The notes: generated by a model from the letters alone, not told the origin. 64,000 nt of DNA from Phycicoccus sonneratiae (GCF_016887965.1 NZ_JAFDVD010000026.1:1-64000); one strand, 5' to 3'; counted from the first letter of the stretch, positions 1-9,337 are shown. Numbers and translations are program-made.

Positions 1-1
1 G

Positions 2-1549
2 CCGACCACCCCGAGCGGACAAGTCGCGGCCAAGGCACGAAGCCAGTCAGTCGGAGGGTCACACCCGAGGCGGTCGACCACAGCCCAGCACCATCAGGCT
101 GCGCTGTCGATCCTCACAGTCAGTCGGTTCAAGGAGGCACTGCACGACGAGCACAGCTCGTGGGAGGCGCTCAAGCGGGCCTGGCGCGGGGCGATCGAGC
201 CGGTCGGGGCCTCGGCGGCCACCGTCATCCTCGGCCTGCTCTGCCTCCTGCTCGCCGAGCTGCGCAGCACCTCCGGGCTCGGGCCGGTCGGTGCCCTCGG
301 CATCGCCGGTGCACTGCTGGCCTCGGTCACCTTCCTGCCCGCCGTGCTCCTGCTCTTCGGGCGCACGATCTTCTGGCCGTTCGCCCCCAAGGTCGACCAC
401 GAGCACGCCGAGGACGTCGTTGAGTCCCGGCGCGGGCTGTGGGGCCGGGTCGCGCGGACGGTCGGCACGCACCCGCGCCGTACGTGGGTGCTCACGCTCG
501 TGGCCCTGCTCGCGGCCGCCGCGTTCGTGCCGTCGTTCAAGGCGAGCGGCGCGACCATCGAGGAGACCTTCCTCACCGACGTCGACTCGATCACGGCCCA
601 GGAGGTGCTCGGGAGGCACTTCCCGGGTGGTGCAGCGCAGCCGCTCCAGCTCGTCGTGCCCGAGGCGCAGGCCGAGCAGGCGCTGGCCGTCGTCGAGGAG
701 GACCGCGGCATCGAGTCGGCCTACCTCGGGCTGACCCCGCCGCAGCAGGGGCAGCCGGCGCAGCCGCCGAAGGTTGTCGACGGGCAGGTGCTCGTCCAGG
801 CCACGACGAAGGACGCCGCCGACAGCGAGGGCGCGGAGGACACCGTGCGCCGGCTGCGCGAGGCGCTGGACGAGGTGAGCCCCGACGCCCTCGTGGGCGG
901 CAACGCCGCGACGAACCTCGACGTCCTCGACGCCAGCAGCCGCGACCTCAAGGTCATCGTGCCGACCATCCTCGCGGTGATCTTCGTCGTGCTCGCGCTG
1001 CTGCTGCGCTCGCTCCTCGCGCCCCTCGTGCTCGTCGTCGGCAACGTCGTGTCGTTCGCCGCGACGATCGGCATCTCGGCCCTGGTCTTCGACCACGTCC
1101 TCGGCTTCACCGGCGGCGACCCGTCGATCCCGTTGTACGGCTTCGTGTTCCTCGTCGCGCTCGGCATCGACTACTCGATCTTCCTCATGACGCGCGTGCG
1201 CGAGGAGGCGCTCGTCCGCGGCACGAGACCGGGCGTGCTCGTCGGGCTCGCGGTCACCGGTGGAGTCATCACGAGCGCGGGCATCGTCCTCGCGGCGACC
1301 TTCTCGGCGCTCTCGGTGCTCCCCATCCAGTTCCTCGTGCAGATCGCCTTCATCGTCGGGTTCGGTGTGCTGCTCGACACCTTCGTCGTCCGCTCCCTCC
1401 TCGTGCCGGCGCTCGCCCACGACATCGGCCCCCGGGTGTGGTGGCCCTCGCGGCTCGTCGCCGACGGCGGGCGGTCCGGTCCGGGTCACCACGCGGCGGG
1501 GGTCCACCCTCCCGCCGAGGAGCCGGCCGACGGGGGGCGCCCTGCGTGA
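2..1549 (+). CDS. MMPL/RND-family membrane exporter, 3' part only
   Basis: This is the C-terminal part of an MMPL-type (RND superfamily) transporter, a family that moves lipids or drugs across the membrane using the proton gradient. From about base 128 the protein matches the family well: an FKEALHDEHSSWEALKRAWR-type cytoplasmic loop, a pair of helices ending at FWPFAPK, an extracytoplasmic domain starting near base 540, then about five more helices from base 950, including the LGIDYSIFLMTRVREEA element. The start is missing. The frame stays open back to base 2, but the first ~126 bases use codons rare in the neighbours (TCA, AGT, ACA) and do not look like MMPL sequence. The stop overlaps the next gene's GTG in a GTGA quartet, so the two are probably translationally coupled. 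The substrate cannot be told from sequence. Confidence 0.8.
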   Translation, partial: PTTPSGQVAAKARSQSVGGSHPRRSTTAQHHQAALSILTVSRFKEALHDEHSSWEALKRAWRGAIEPVGASAATVILGLLCLLLAELRSTSGLGPVGALGIAGALLASVTFLPAVLLLFGRTIFWPFAPKVDHEHAEDVVESRRGLWGRVARTVGTHPRRTWVLTLVALLAAAAFVPSFKASGATIEETFLTDVDSITAQEVLGRHFPGGAAQPLQLVVPEAQAEQALAVVEEDRGIESAYLGLTPPQQGQPAQPPKVVDGQVLVQATTKDAADSEGAEDTVRRLREALDEVSPDALVGGNAATNLDVLDASSRDLKVIVPTILAVIFVVLALLLRSLLAPLVLVVGNVVSFAATIGISALVFDHVLGFTGGDPSIPLYGFVFLVALGIDYSIFLMTRVREEALVRGTRPGVLVGLAVTGGVITSAGIVLAATFSALSVLPIQFLVQIAFIVGFGVLLDTFVVRSLLVPALAHDIGPRVWWPSRLVADGGRSGPGHHAAGVHPPAEEPADGGRPA

Positions 1550-2577
1550 CGCGTGTCGGCCTCGCCGGGTACGGGTTCGCCGGCCGCGACATCCACACCC
1601 CGCGGCTGCTCGAGGCCGGCCTCGACGTCGTGGCGGTGTCGACCCGTGACGAGCAGCGTTCCGCCGCAGCGCGGTCCGACCTGCCCGGGGTGGAGGTGGT
1701 CGACGGGCTCGGTGAGCTCCTGATGGTCGACGGGCTCGACCTCGTCGTGCTCGCCACGCCGAGCGGCGGCCACGCCGGCCAGGTGCGGCAGGTCGTCGAC
1801 GCCGGGCTGCCGTGCGTCGTCGACAAGCCGCTGGCCCTCGACGCCCCGTCGGCCGCGGAGGTGGTGCGGTACGCGGCGGCGGCCGGCGTCCCGCTGACCG
1901 TCTTCCAGAACCGCCGGTACGACGCCGAGCAGGCGACGGTGGCTCGGGTCGTCGCCGAGGGCCTGGTCGGCGAGCCGTTCCGCTACGAGATGCGCTGGGA
2001 GAGATGGCGCCCGGTGCCGAAGGAGCGCTGGCGCGAGACCCTGCCGGCCACCGAGGGCGGAGGGCTGCTCCTCGACCTGCACACCCACCTCGTCGACGCC
2101 GCGGTGCAGCTGTTCGGTCCGGTGGGGACGGTGTTCGCGACCGTGGCGGCCCGGACGACGACGGCCGAGGACGACGCCTTCCTCGTCTGCACCCACGACG
2201 GGGGTGTGGTGTCGCACCTGGCGGCGAGCTCGGTGGCCGCGGCGCCCGGACCACGGGTCCGCCTCCTCGGGACGACGGGCGCGTACGTGCTCGCCGACTT
2301 CGAGGGGGAGGAGCACGTCTGGAGCGCGCAGGCGGATGCCGGTGCGGCACAGTCAGGCTGGCTGTACCGCGGGACCGAGCGCGAACCGGTCGCCCGGGCG
2401 GTCTCGTCGCAGGCCGACCTCTACCGCGCGGTGGCCGCCGCCCTGCGTGCGCCGGACCCGCAGGCCGCGATGCCCGTCGACCCGTGGGACGCGGTCCACA
2501 CCCTCGCGGTGGTCGACGCCGCGCGGGCCTCGGCCGCGCAGGGGCGCGTCGTCACGGTCGTCACCCCGGCGCGCTGA
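1546..2577 (+). CDS. Gfo/Idh/MocA-family NAD(P)-dependent oxidoreductase
   Basis: A 343-residue sugar- or polyol-type dehydrogenase of the Gfo/Idh/MocA family. The N-terminal Rossmann fold opens with GLAGYGFAGRD, a GxGxxG-type dinucleotide-binding loop. The family's E/DKP signature appears as VVDKPLALD near residue 93, with the lysine that contacts nicotinamide and substrate. The C-terminal alpha/beta domain carries LLDLHTHLVDAAVQLFG, holding the family's usual histidine-containing active-site helix. The length is normal. The GTG start overlaps the MMPL stop by four bases, which supports this start and an operon with the exporter. The substrate is unknown; related YdgJ-like proteins act on inositols or sugars, but nothing here decides it. 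Confidence 0.9.
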   Translation: MTRVGLAGYGFAGRDIHTPRLLEAGLDVVAVSTRDEQRSAAARSDLPGVEVVDGLGELLMVDGLDLVVLATPSGGHAGQVRQVVDAGLPCVVDKPLALDAPSAAEVVRYAAAAGVPLTVFQNRRYDAEQATVARVVAEGLVGEPFRYEMRWERWRPVPKERWRETLPATEGGGLLLDLHTHLVDAAVQLFGPVGTVFATVAARTTTAEDDAFLVCTHDGGVVSHLAASSVAAAPGPRVRLLGTTGAYVLADFEGEEHVWSAQADAGAAQSGWLYRGTEREPVARAVSSQADLYRAVAAALRAPDPQAAMPVDPWDAVHTLAVVDAARASAAQGRVVTVVTPAR

Positions 2578-2589
2578 GCCGGATCGGCC

Positions 2590-3324
2590 TCAGGGAGAGG
2601 TGAGCCGACGGGGTTCGAGCCGCTCCTCGCGGGCGCCGTCACCGTCGCGCGTGACGACGTGGGCGGCGGCGCCGTCCCGCTCGGAGACGGCTTCGACGAG
2701 CGCCGTTCCCCGGTAGACGAGGCCGACGCCGTCGTCCGTGCAGTGCGTCTCCGGCAGCGTGCCGTCGGCGACCAGTCGGTGCACGAGCGGGCGCCGCCGC
2801 GCCTCCGAGTCGTAGTGCACCCCGTTGCCGTACGGGAGCAACCCGAGCCCGTTGGTCACCGCCCGCAGCTCCGGGCCGAAGGAGTCGGTCGTGCCGCCGA
2901 GGTACCAGCAGATGGACCCGGCGGAGACGCCGGCGAGGACGACGCCGGCCTCCCAGGCGGCGCGCATCGCGGGACGCAGGTCGTGGGCGTCCCAGACGGC
3001 GAGGAGGTTGGCCACCGAGCCGCCGTTCACCCAGACGACGTCCTGCTCGAGGAGGTGCGCGGCGGGGTCCTCGAGGTTCGGCATCGGGAAGAGCGAGAGG
3101 ACGCTCGCGTCGAAGCCCGCGACGCGCCCCGCCTCGAGGGCACGGAACGAGTACGCCTCGGGGTCACCGGAGGCGGTGCCCACGACCGTGACCCGGGGTC
3201 GCCGCCCGTGCACGCCGGACAGATCGACTGCGTGATGGACGAGGGCGTCGAACTCGAGCCAGGTGCGGTGGCCGGGGCGGTAGCCGCCGGACGTGGCGAG
3301 GATCGTCGGCTGGTCGGTCGTCAC
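2590..3324 (-). CDS. Peptidase E-like (S51 / type 1 glutamine amidotransferase fold) protein
   Basis: A 244-residue protein of the peptidase S51 family, which includes Asp-dipeptidase E and cyanophycinase. It begins with ILATSGGYRPG and VVGTASGDPEAY, as these proteins do. The nucleophile elbow is GVSAGSICWY, with the serine after SAG in a Gx(S)AGS context. The later HYDSE and ETHCTDDGVGLVY segments supply the usual histidine and acidic residues. Two GTG codons are possible, at 3333 and 3324. A TAGGGT hexamer overlaps the first one and sits seven bases before the second, so 3324 is preferred as a leaderless start. It converges with the oxidoreductase and diverges from the kinase gene. It probably cleaves small peptides in the cytoplasm; the substrate is not shown. 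Confidence 0.85.
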   Translation of the reverse strand: MTTDQPTILATSGGYRPGHRTWLEFDALVHHAVDLSGVHGRRPRVTVVGTASGDPEAYSFRALEAGRVAGFDASVLSLFPMPNLEDPAAHLLEQDVVWVNGGSVANLLAVWDAHDLRPAMRAAWEAGVVLAGVSAGSICWYLGGTTDSFGPELRAVTNGLGLLPYGNGVHYDSEARRRPLVHRLVADGTLPETHCTDDGVGLVYRGTALVEAVSERDGAAAHVVTRDGDGAREERLEPRRLTSP

Positions 3325-3331
3325 GTCCGCC

Positions 3332-3337
3332 ACCCTA
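3332..3337 (-). promoter_or_regulatory. -10 element TAGGGT, peptidase E-like gene
   Basis: Seven bases before GTG 3324 and overlapping the alternative GTG 3333, so it favours the shorter, leaderless start. Confidence 0.55.
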
Positions 3338-3393
3338 CGAGGGGCTGTGGAAAACCTCGCGGCGGCCTCCGCGGTCGCGGGCAGGGTGGGGTG

Positions 3394-4890
3394 ATGGAGA
3401 CGACGAGCCCGCCGCAGGTCCCCGGTGTCGAGCTGGGGGCGCTCCTCGGGCGGGGCTCGTCGGGTGAGGTGTGGGAGGGGGTGCTCCTCGCGGGGTCGCG
3501 TCCGGTCGCCGTCAAGGTCGCCGGGGGCGACGCCGATGCCGCCGAGGCGGCCGTGCGCGAGGCGTCCGTGGCCTGCCGGGTCGCCTCCGAGCACGTGCTG
3601 GGGGTCGAGGCGTGCACCGCGCTGCCCGACGGCCGCGTCGCGCTCGTCATGCCGCTGATGCGCGGGGGCAGCCTCGCCGCGCTCGTGCGGGCCCGAGGCC
3701 ACCTCGGCCCGGGCGAGGTGGTCACGGTGCTCGCGCCGCTCGCCGGCGCACTCGGGCGGCTGCACGCGGCAGGGGTCGTCCACGGCGACGTCTCCCCGGG
3801 CAACGTCCTGCTCGACCTCGACGGGCGCCCGGTGCTCGCCGACCTCGGGGTGGGCCGGGTGCTCGGCGAGGCGCCGACTGCCGTGTGGGGCACCCCGGGG
3901 CACCTCGCCCCCGAGGTGCTCATGGGCGCCGAGCCCTCGGCGGCCTCCGACGTCTACGCGCTCGGGGCGCTCGGGTGGCTCTGCCTCGCGGGGGAGGTGC
4001 CCGGTGCCCCCGGGCTGCGGCCGGGCCTCGCGTCGGTGTGCCGCGCCGGGACGGGGTCCGAGGCGCTCGTCGCCGCGATCGAGGCGGCCGTGCACCCGCT
4101 GGCCGACGAGCGGCCCGACGCCGACGAGCTCGCCTGGCTGCTCTTCGGGGCGGCCGAGCCCGAACCGCTCCACCTCGTCGCGGGCGACGACGACGTCAGC
4201 GCGGTCACCTACCGGCTGCGCGCCGCGGCCGGCCGGCCGCCCTCCGCGCCCGTGGCCGGCGACCGCCCGGCCGGGGGCCGGCACCGTCCGCCGGCAGCCC
4301 GTCCGCGGAGACGAGCCCGGCTCGCGCAGTGGCGGCCGGTGGCCGCTGGTCTGCTGGCGACGGCGCTCGTCGTGCTGCTCGCGGTCCTCGGGTCCTCCGC
4401 GCTGCGCGACGAGCCGGCCCGTGCGGCACCGCGGCCCGCCCCGTCGTCCGCGAGCCCTCCGGTGGACGAGCCCGCCCACCAGGTCGCCGACCCACGGGCC
4501 GACCCGCAGGCGCCGGCCGAGCGGGCCGCGGAGCTGCTCGAGGTGCTCGCCGACGCCCGGGCCCGGGCCTTCCGCGAGGGCGACGTCCGTCACCTCGCCG
4601 GGGCCGAGGTCGCCGACGGTCCGCTGGCGGCGTTCGACCGCGCGGCCGTCGGCCGCCTCGCGGCCGGCGGGCTCCGGTACGCCGGCCTCGCGTACGACGT
4701 CTCGGGGGTCCGGGCGGTCACGGCCGGCAGGGACTCCGCCGTCCTGCGGGCCCGCATCGGCACCGGCGCCTATCGCGTCGAGGGGAGCGGTGCGCCCCGG
4801 ACCCGCACGGCGTCGGCGGGCGAACCGGTGCTCGTCGACCTCCGGCGCACGCCCGACGGGTGGCGGGTCTCGGGGATCCGTCCGGGGTGA
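3394..4890 (+). CDS. Membrane-anchored Ser/Thr protein kinase with atypical catalytic loop
   Basis: A 498-residue eukaryotic-type kinase. The glycine loop is GRGSSGEV (residues 19-26), the ATP-binding lysine is Lys41 in VAVKVAG, and the APE motif is HLAPEVLMG. The catalytic loop reads HGDVSPGN (His130, Asp132), so the usual arginine after histidine is glycine and the usual lysine is serine. The magnesium loop is DLG (150-152) instead of DFG. An arginine/proline-rich linker leads to one membrane helix at about 313-335. A ~150-residue outer domain follows with no PASTA repeats; it looks like a small NTF2-like or IMS-import-type fold, which is a guess. ATG 3394 directly follows a purine-rich AGGGTGGGG. 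Catalytic lysine and both aspartates are present, so activity is possible, but substrate phosphorylation is unproven. Confidence 0.85.
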   Translation: METTSPPQVPGVELGALLGRGSSGEVWEGVLLAGSRPVAVKVAGGDADAAEAAVREASVACRVASEHVLGVEACTALPDGRVALVMPLMRGGSLAALVRARGHLGPGEVVTVLAPLAGALGRLHAAGVVHGDVSPGNVLLDLDGRPVLADLGVGRVLGEAPTAVWGTPGHLAPEVLMGAEPSAASDVYALGALGWLCLAGEVPGAPGLRPGLASVCRAGTGSEALVAAIEAAVHPLADERPDADELAWLLFGAAEPEPLHLVAGDDDVSAVTYRLRAAAGRPPSAPVAGDRPAGGRHRPPAARPRRRARLAQWRPVAAGLLATALVVLLAVLGSSALRDEPARAAPRPAPSSASPPVDEPAHQVADPRADPQAPAERAAELLEVLADARARAFREGDVRHLAGAEVADGPLAAFDRAAVGRLAAGGLRYAGLAYDVSGVRAVTAGRDSAVLRARIGTGAYRVEGSGAPRTRTASAGEPVLVDLRRTPDGWRVSGIRPG

Positions 4891-4922
4891 GGGGCCCGGG
4901 CGGGACCGCCGGCAGGGTCGGG

Positions 4923-5813
4923 TCAGCCGACGACCCAGCGGGCCGCGGCGTCGAGGTCGGCGTGCACGAACGGGTAGCCGCTGTCGTGCAGGACGTGCCC
5001 GACGATGCGCTGGCTCCCGAGGATCTCGCCGGCGAACTCGCCGACGACGAGGCGCAGTGCGGGGGAGGGGGCCGGCAGCAGGGCCGGGCGGCCGAGGGCC
5101 CGGCCGACGGCGGCCGCGACGTCCTTCTGCCGCGCCGGCGCCGGGGCCGCGAGGTTCACCGGACCGGTGACCTCAGGATGGTCGAGGAGGTGCAGCAGCG
5201 CGCCGACCTCGTCGGGGAGGGTGATCCACGGCCAGAACTGGCGACCCCGGCCGAGCGGCCCACCGAGGCCGAGCCGGGCCAGGCGCAGCAGCGGGGCCAT
5301 CGCACCCCCGTCACGGGCCATGACGATGCCGGTGCGCACGAAGGCCACCGACGCCCCGGCGTCGACCGCGGGCCGGGCCGCGGCCTCCCACGCGTGCACG
5401 ACGTCGGCGAGGAAACCGGTCCCCGCCGGACTGGCCTCGGTGAGCTCTTCGTCGCCCCGGTCGCCGTAGAAGCCGACCGCCGACCCCGAGACGAGCCGCA
5501 CGGGGTGGTCGGCGGCGGCCACGGCCAGCGCCACCGCCGTCGTCGCGTCGGTACGCGACGCGAGGATCTCGCGCTTGTACGAGGGCGTCCACCGCTTGTC
5601 GCCGACCCCGGCGCCCGCGAGGTTGACGACACCGTCGACCCCGTCGAGCACGGCCGGGTCGAGGTGCCGGGACGCCGGGTCCCACCGCACCTCGTCGGCC
5701 GCCGACGGTGCCCGGCGGACGAGGCGCAGCACCTCGTCGCCGCGCTCCCGGAGCGCGGCGACGAGAGCGGTGCCGATGAGGCCGGACGAGCCGGTGACGG
5801 CGATGCGGGCCAC
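4923..5813 (-). CDS. TIGR01777-family NAD(P)-dependent epimerase (SDR39U1-like)
   Basis: A 296-residue atypical short-chain dehydrogenase of the TIGR01777 / SulA-like epimerase family. It starts with IAVTGSSGLIGTAL, the dinucleotide-binding loop, and contains the family landmarks VVNLAGAGVGDKRW, SGSAVGFYGDRGDE and TGIVMARDGGAM. The C-terminal extension (about 240-296) holds the DUF1731-type region seen in full-length members. The reaction is not established for the family. It lies 13 bases downstream of sucB on the same strand, and the equivalent order (Rv2216 next to dlaT Rv2215) is known in mycobacteria, which suggests an old association with the 2-oxoacid dehydrogenase/lipoate neighbourhood. 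Confidence 0.9.
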   Translation of the reverse strand: MARIAVTGSSGLIGTALVAALRERGDEVLRLVRRAPSAADEVRWDPASRHLDPAVLDGVDGVVNLAGAGVGDKRWTPSYKREILASRTDATTAVALAVAAADHPVRLVSGSAVGFYGDRGDEELTEASPAGTGFLADVVHAWEAAARPAVDAGASVAFVRTGIVMARDGGAMAPLLRLARLGLGGPLGRGRQFWPWITLPDEVGALLHLLDHPEVTGPVNLAAPAPARQKDVAAAVGRALGRPALLPAPSPALRLVVGEFAGEILGSQRIVGHVLHDSGYPFVHADLDAAARWVVG

Positions 5814-5826
5814 GGTGCGGGGGCCG

Positions 5827-7767
5827 TCAGAGGCCGAGGTCGGCCTCGAACGCCCCTTCCTCGAGGCGCTGCTTCATCGTCGTGAGGAACCGCGCGGCGT
5901 CGGCGCCGTCGACGATGCGGTGGTCGTAGGACAGGGCGAGGTAGACCATCGAGCGGATGGCGATCGTCTCGCCGCCGTCCTCGGCCGTCACGACGACGGG
6001 GCGCTTGACGACCGCCCCGGTGCCGAGGATCCCGACCTGCGGCTGGTTGATGATCGGCGTGTCGAAGAGCGCCCCGCGCGAGCCGGTGTTCGTGATGGTG
6101 AAGGTCCCGCCGGCGAGGTCGTCCGGCATGATCTTGTTGCTCCGCGTGCGGTCCGCGAGGTCGGCGATGCCGCGGGCCAGGCCCGCGATGTTGAGGTCGC
6201 CGGCGTTCTTGAGGACCGGGACGATGAGCCCCTTCTCGGTGTCGACCGCCATCCCGAGGTTCTCGGTGCCGTGGTAGGTGACCGCGTCGTCCTCGATGCT
6301 CGCGTTGACGGTCGGGTGGGCCTTGAGGGCCTCGACCGCGGCGAGCGCGAAGAAGGGCAGGAAGCTCAGCTTGGTGCCCTCGCGCTGCGCGAAGTCGTTC
6401 TTCGCCCGGTCGCGCAGCCGCGCGATGCGGGTGACGTCGACCTCGACGACCGTCGTCAGCTGCGCCGAGACCTGGAGCGACTCGACCATCCGGCGGGCGA
6501 TCGTCTTGCGCAGCCGCGACATCGGCTGGGTCGTGCCGCGCAGGCTGGTGTCGACCGGGGCCTTCGTGGTGGCGGCCGGGGCCGACGCCTGCGGGGCCGA
6601 GGGAGCGGCGGCCGCGGCCTGCGGCTCGGGCTCGGGGGCCTTCTGCGCCTCCGCGGCGGCGAGGACGTCCTGCTTGCGGATGCGCCCGCCGATGCCGCTG
6701 CCGGTGAGCGTGGCGAGGTCGATGCCGTGGTCGGCCGCGAGCTTGCGCACGAGCGGCGTGACGTAGGCGCTGGCGTCGTCGGACCCGCCGGCCGAGGACG
6801 AGGGGGCGGTGGACGACGAGGGCGCCGGGGCGTCGTCGGCCTGCGCGGCGGCGGCGTCGGGGACCTGCTGTGGGGCAGCCTCCTGCGCGGGGGCCGGCTC
6901 GGGCGCCTTCTCCTCGGCGGCGGGCTGCTCCGGCTCGGGCTCGGGCTCGGGGGCCTTCTCCTCGGCGGCCGGCTGCTCCGGCTCGGGCTCGGGCTGCTTC
7001 TCCTCGGCCGGGGCGGCCGGTGCGCTGCCGCCGCCGGACCCGCCGACGACCGCGAGGTCGGCGCCGACCGGCACGGTCTCGTCCTCCTGGACGAGGATCT
7101 TGCTCAGCGTGCCCGCGACGGGGGACGGGATCTCGGTGTCGACCTTGTCGGTGGAGACCTCGAGGAGGGGCTCGTCGACCGCGACCTCGTCGCCCTCGGA
7201 CTTCAGCCAGCGGGTGACCGTGCCCTCGGTGACGGACTCGCCGAGCGCCGGCATCTGCACGGTCGTGCCCTCGCCGGAGCCGCCCGAGCCACCGGAGTCG
7301 GAGTCGTCCGAGCCACCGGACTCGCCACTGCCCGAAGCGTTCTCGTCAGACGCGGAGGCGCTCGACGACTCGTCGGCCTGCGGCTCGGCGGGCTCCTGAC
7401 CGCCCTCGTCACCGGCCTCGGCGACGGCGCCGGCGTCCGCGGGGTCCTGCACCTCGTCGGCCGGGCCCTCGTCGCCGGACGACTCGGCCGGGGCGGACTC
7501 GCCGCCACCGGAGCCGCCCTCGGGGGCCGCGCCGTCACCGATGACGGCGAGGTCGGCGCCGACGGGGACGGTGTCGTCCTCCTCGACGAGGATCTCCTGG
7601 AGCACCCCGGCGACGGGGGACGGGATCTCGGTGTCGACCTTGTCCGTGGAGACCTCGAGGAGCGGCTCGTCGACCGCGACCTCGTCGCCGACACTCTTGA
7701 GCCACCGCGTCACGGTCCCCTCGGTGACGGACTCGCCGAGTGCGGGCATCTGTACACGTTCGGACAT
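5827..7767 (-). CDS. sucB: 2-oxoacid dehydrogenase E2, dihydrolipoamide acyltransferase (SucB/DlaT)
   Basis: The 646-residue E2 core of a 2-oxoacid dehydrogenase complex; in actinobacteria this gene usually encodes the E2 of pyruvate dehydrogenase and related complexes. There are two lipoyl domains, residues about 1-78 and 168-245, each with the [13 protein letters not shown] site whose lysine carries lipoate. The domains are nearly identical and are separated and followed by Glu/Pro/Ala-rich flexible linkers, with a tandem [16 protein letters not shown] unit near 270. The E1/E3-binding domain ([15 protein letters not shown]) is at about 335-370. The catalytic domain runs from about 410 and ends with [15 protein letters not shown], containing the active-site histidine. 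An AAGGAG box lies before ATG 7767. lpdA lies 39 bases upstream on the same strand, so E3 and E2 are probably one transcript. Confidence 0.96.
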   Translation of the reverse strand: MSERVQMPALGESVTEGTVTRWLKSVGDEVAVDEPLLEVSTDKVDTEIPSPVAGVLQEILVEEDDTVPVGADLAVIGDGAAPEGGSGGGESAPAESSGDEGPADEVQDPADAGAVAEAGDEGGQEPAEPQADESSSASASDENASGSGESGGSDDSDSGGSGGSGEGTTVQMPALGESVTEGTVTRWLKSEGDEVAVDEPLLEVSTDKVDTEIPSPVAGTLSKILVQEDETVPVGADLAVVGGSGGGSAPAAPAEEKQPEPEPEQPAAEEKAPEPEPEPEQPAAEEKAPEPAPAQEAAPQQVPDAAAAQADDAPAPSSSTAPSSSAGGSDDASAYVTPLVRKLAADHGIDLATLTGSGIGGRIRKQDVLAAAEAQKAPEPEPQAAAAAPSAPQASAPAATTKAPVDTSLRGTTQPMSRLRKTIARRMVESLQVSAQLTTVVEVDVTRIARLRDRAKNDFAQREGTKLSFLPFFALAAVEALKAHPTVNASIEDDAVTYHGTENLGMAVDTEKGLIVPVLKNAGDLNIAGLARGIADLADRTRSNKIMPDDLAGGTFTITNTGSRGALFDTPIINQPQVGILGTGAVVKRPVVVTAEDGGETIAIRSMVYLALSYDHRIVDGADAARFLTTMKQRLEEGAFEADLGL

Positions 7768-7806
7768 CAGTGGTGCTCTCCTTCGTGGGCGGTGGCGGTC
7801 ATCACT

Positions 7807-9189
7807 CTAGTTGTGTGCGTGGAGCGGCTTGCCGGCGAGCGCCAGGTGGGCCTCGCCGAGCGCTTCGTTCTGGGTCGGGTGGGCGTGGACGAACGGCGAG
7901 ACGTCGTCGGGGTGCGCCTCCCAGCCGACGATCAGCTGGGCCTCGCCGACCTGCTCTCCCATCCGCGAGCCGACCATGTGGACGCCGACGACCGGGCCGT
8001 CGACGACGCGGACGAGCTTGACGAAGCCCTGCGTGCCGAGGATCTGGCTCTTGCCGTTGCCACCGAGGTTGTACTCGTAGGCCTCGACCGCGTCCCCGTG
8101 CACCTCGCGGGCCTGGTCCTCGGTGAGGCCGACGGAGGCGACCTCGGGGTCGCAGTACGTGACGCGGGGGATGGTCGCCTCGTCGACCGGCGCGGGGTCG
8201 AGCCCGGCGATGCACTCTGCGACGTAGATGCCCTGGGCGAAGCCGCGGTGGGCGAGCTGGAGCCCGGGGACGATGTCGCCGACGGCCCAGAGGTTCTCGA
8301 CGCCGGTGCGGCACGGGCCGTCGGGCACGACGAACCCGCGCTCGAGCCGGACGCCGGCCTCCTCGTAGCCGAGCCCGTCGGTGACCGGCCCGCGGCCGAC
8401 GGCGACGAGCAGGAGGTCGGCCTCGAGCTCGGTGCCGTCCTCGAGGCGCACGGTGACGGCGTCGGGACCGTCCTGCGCCGCGGCGAACCGGGCGCCCGTG
8501 CGCACCGTGATCCCGCGCTTGCGGAAGGCCCGCTCGAGCGCCGTGGACGACGCCGGGTCCTCGGCCGCCACGAGCCGCGGCAGCGCCTCGACGACGGTGA
8601 CCTCGGAGCCGAACGAGCGCAGGACGGAGGCGAACTCGACGCCGATGACCCCGCCGCCGAGCACGACGACGCGGCTCGGCACCTCGTCGAGGCCGAGCGC
8701 CTGGTCGCTGGTCATGACCCGACCGCCGACCTCGAGGCCGGGCAGCGTCCGGGCGTACGAGCCGGTGGCGAGGACGACGTGGCGCCCGACGAGCCGGCGG
8801 TCGCCGACGACGACGGTGCCGGGGCCGTCGAGCCGGCCCTCGCCCTCGACGTACTCGACCTTGCGCGCCTTGACGAGCCCCTGGAGACCCTTGTGCAGCC
8901 GCGCGACGACGCCCTCGCGGTAGGAGCGGACGCCGGGCATGTCGATGCCCTCGAGGCTGGCGCGCACGCCGAAGCGGCCCGCCTCGCGCGCCGCGTCGGC
9001 GACCTCGGCGGCGTGCAGCAGCGCCTTGGTCGGGATGCAGCCGCGGTGCAGGCAGGTCCCTCCGAGGAGGTCCTTCTCGACGAGGACGACGGAGAGGCCG
9101 AGCTCGGCGGCGCGCAGCGCACACGCGTAGCCCCCGCTCCCTCCTCCGAGGACGACGACGTCGTGGGTGGCTTCGGCGGTGGCCGGCAT
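7807..9189 (-). CDS. lpdA: Dihydrolipoyl dehydrogenase (E3)
   Basis: A 460-residue FAD-dependent disulfide oxidoreductase that reoxidises dihydrolipoamide on E2. The FAD loop is VVLGGGSGGYACALRA. The redox-active disulfide is GGTCLHRGCIPTKALL, with the CxxxxC spacing of E3 enzymes. The NAD loop is VVVLGGGVIGVEFASVL. The C-terminal interface has HAHPTQNEALGEA, holding the His-Glu pair that acts as base for the partner subunit. The GAGAGGGAG box seven to ten bases before ATG 9189 fixes the start; the frame is open further upstream but without family similarity. It is followed after 39 bases by sucB. Confidence 0.96.
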   Translation of the reverse strand: MPATAEATHDVVVLGGGSGGYACALRAAELGLSVVLVEKDLLGGTCLHRGCIPTKALLHAAEVADAAREAGRFGVRASLEGIDMPGVRSYREGVVARLHKGLQGLVKARKVEYVEGEGRLDGPGTVVVGDRRLVGRHVVLATGSYARTLPGLEVGGRVMTSDQALGLDEVPSRVVVLGGGVIGVEFASVLRSFGSEVTVVEALPRLVAAEDPASSTALERAFRKRGITVRTGARFAAAQDGPDAVTVRLEDGTELEADLLLVAVGRGPVTDGLGYEEAGVRLERGFVVPDGPCRTGVENLWAVGDIVPGLQLAHRGFAQGIYVAECIAGLDPAPVDEATIPRVTYCDPEVASVGLTEDQAREVHGDAVEAYEYNLGGNGKSQILGTQGFVKLVRVVDGPVVGVHMVGSRMGEQVGEAQLIVGWEAHPDDVSPFVHAHPTQNEALGEAHLALAGKPLHAHN

Positions 9190-9337
9190 CCGGTGCTGCT
9201 CCCTCTCGCGGTGGCGGGTCGTGCGCGGCGCACCGCGGGTGGTGGGCGCCGACGCTGCCCCGCATCCTGTCACTCCCGAGGACCCGGCACGAGGTCGCGT
9301 CGCGCGGCGGACGCCGGAGGTCCGCAGGGCGAGCCCT

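Noticed and set aside
59-2350. Very long open frame on the minus strand opposite MMPL and the oxidoreductase
   Set aside because: Arginine/proline-rich composition and lack of any family motif; it mirrors the third-codon GC bias of the real plus-strand genes.
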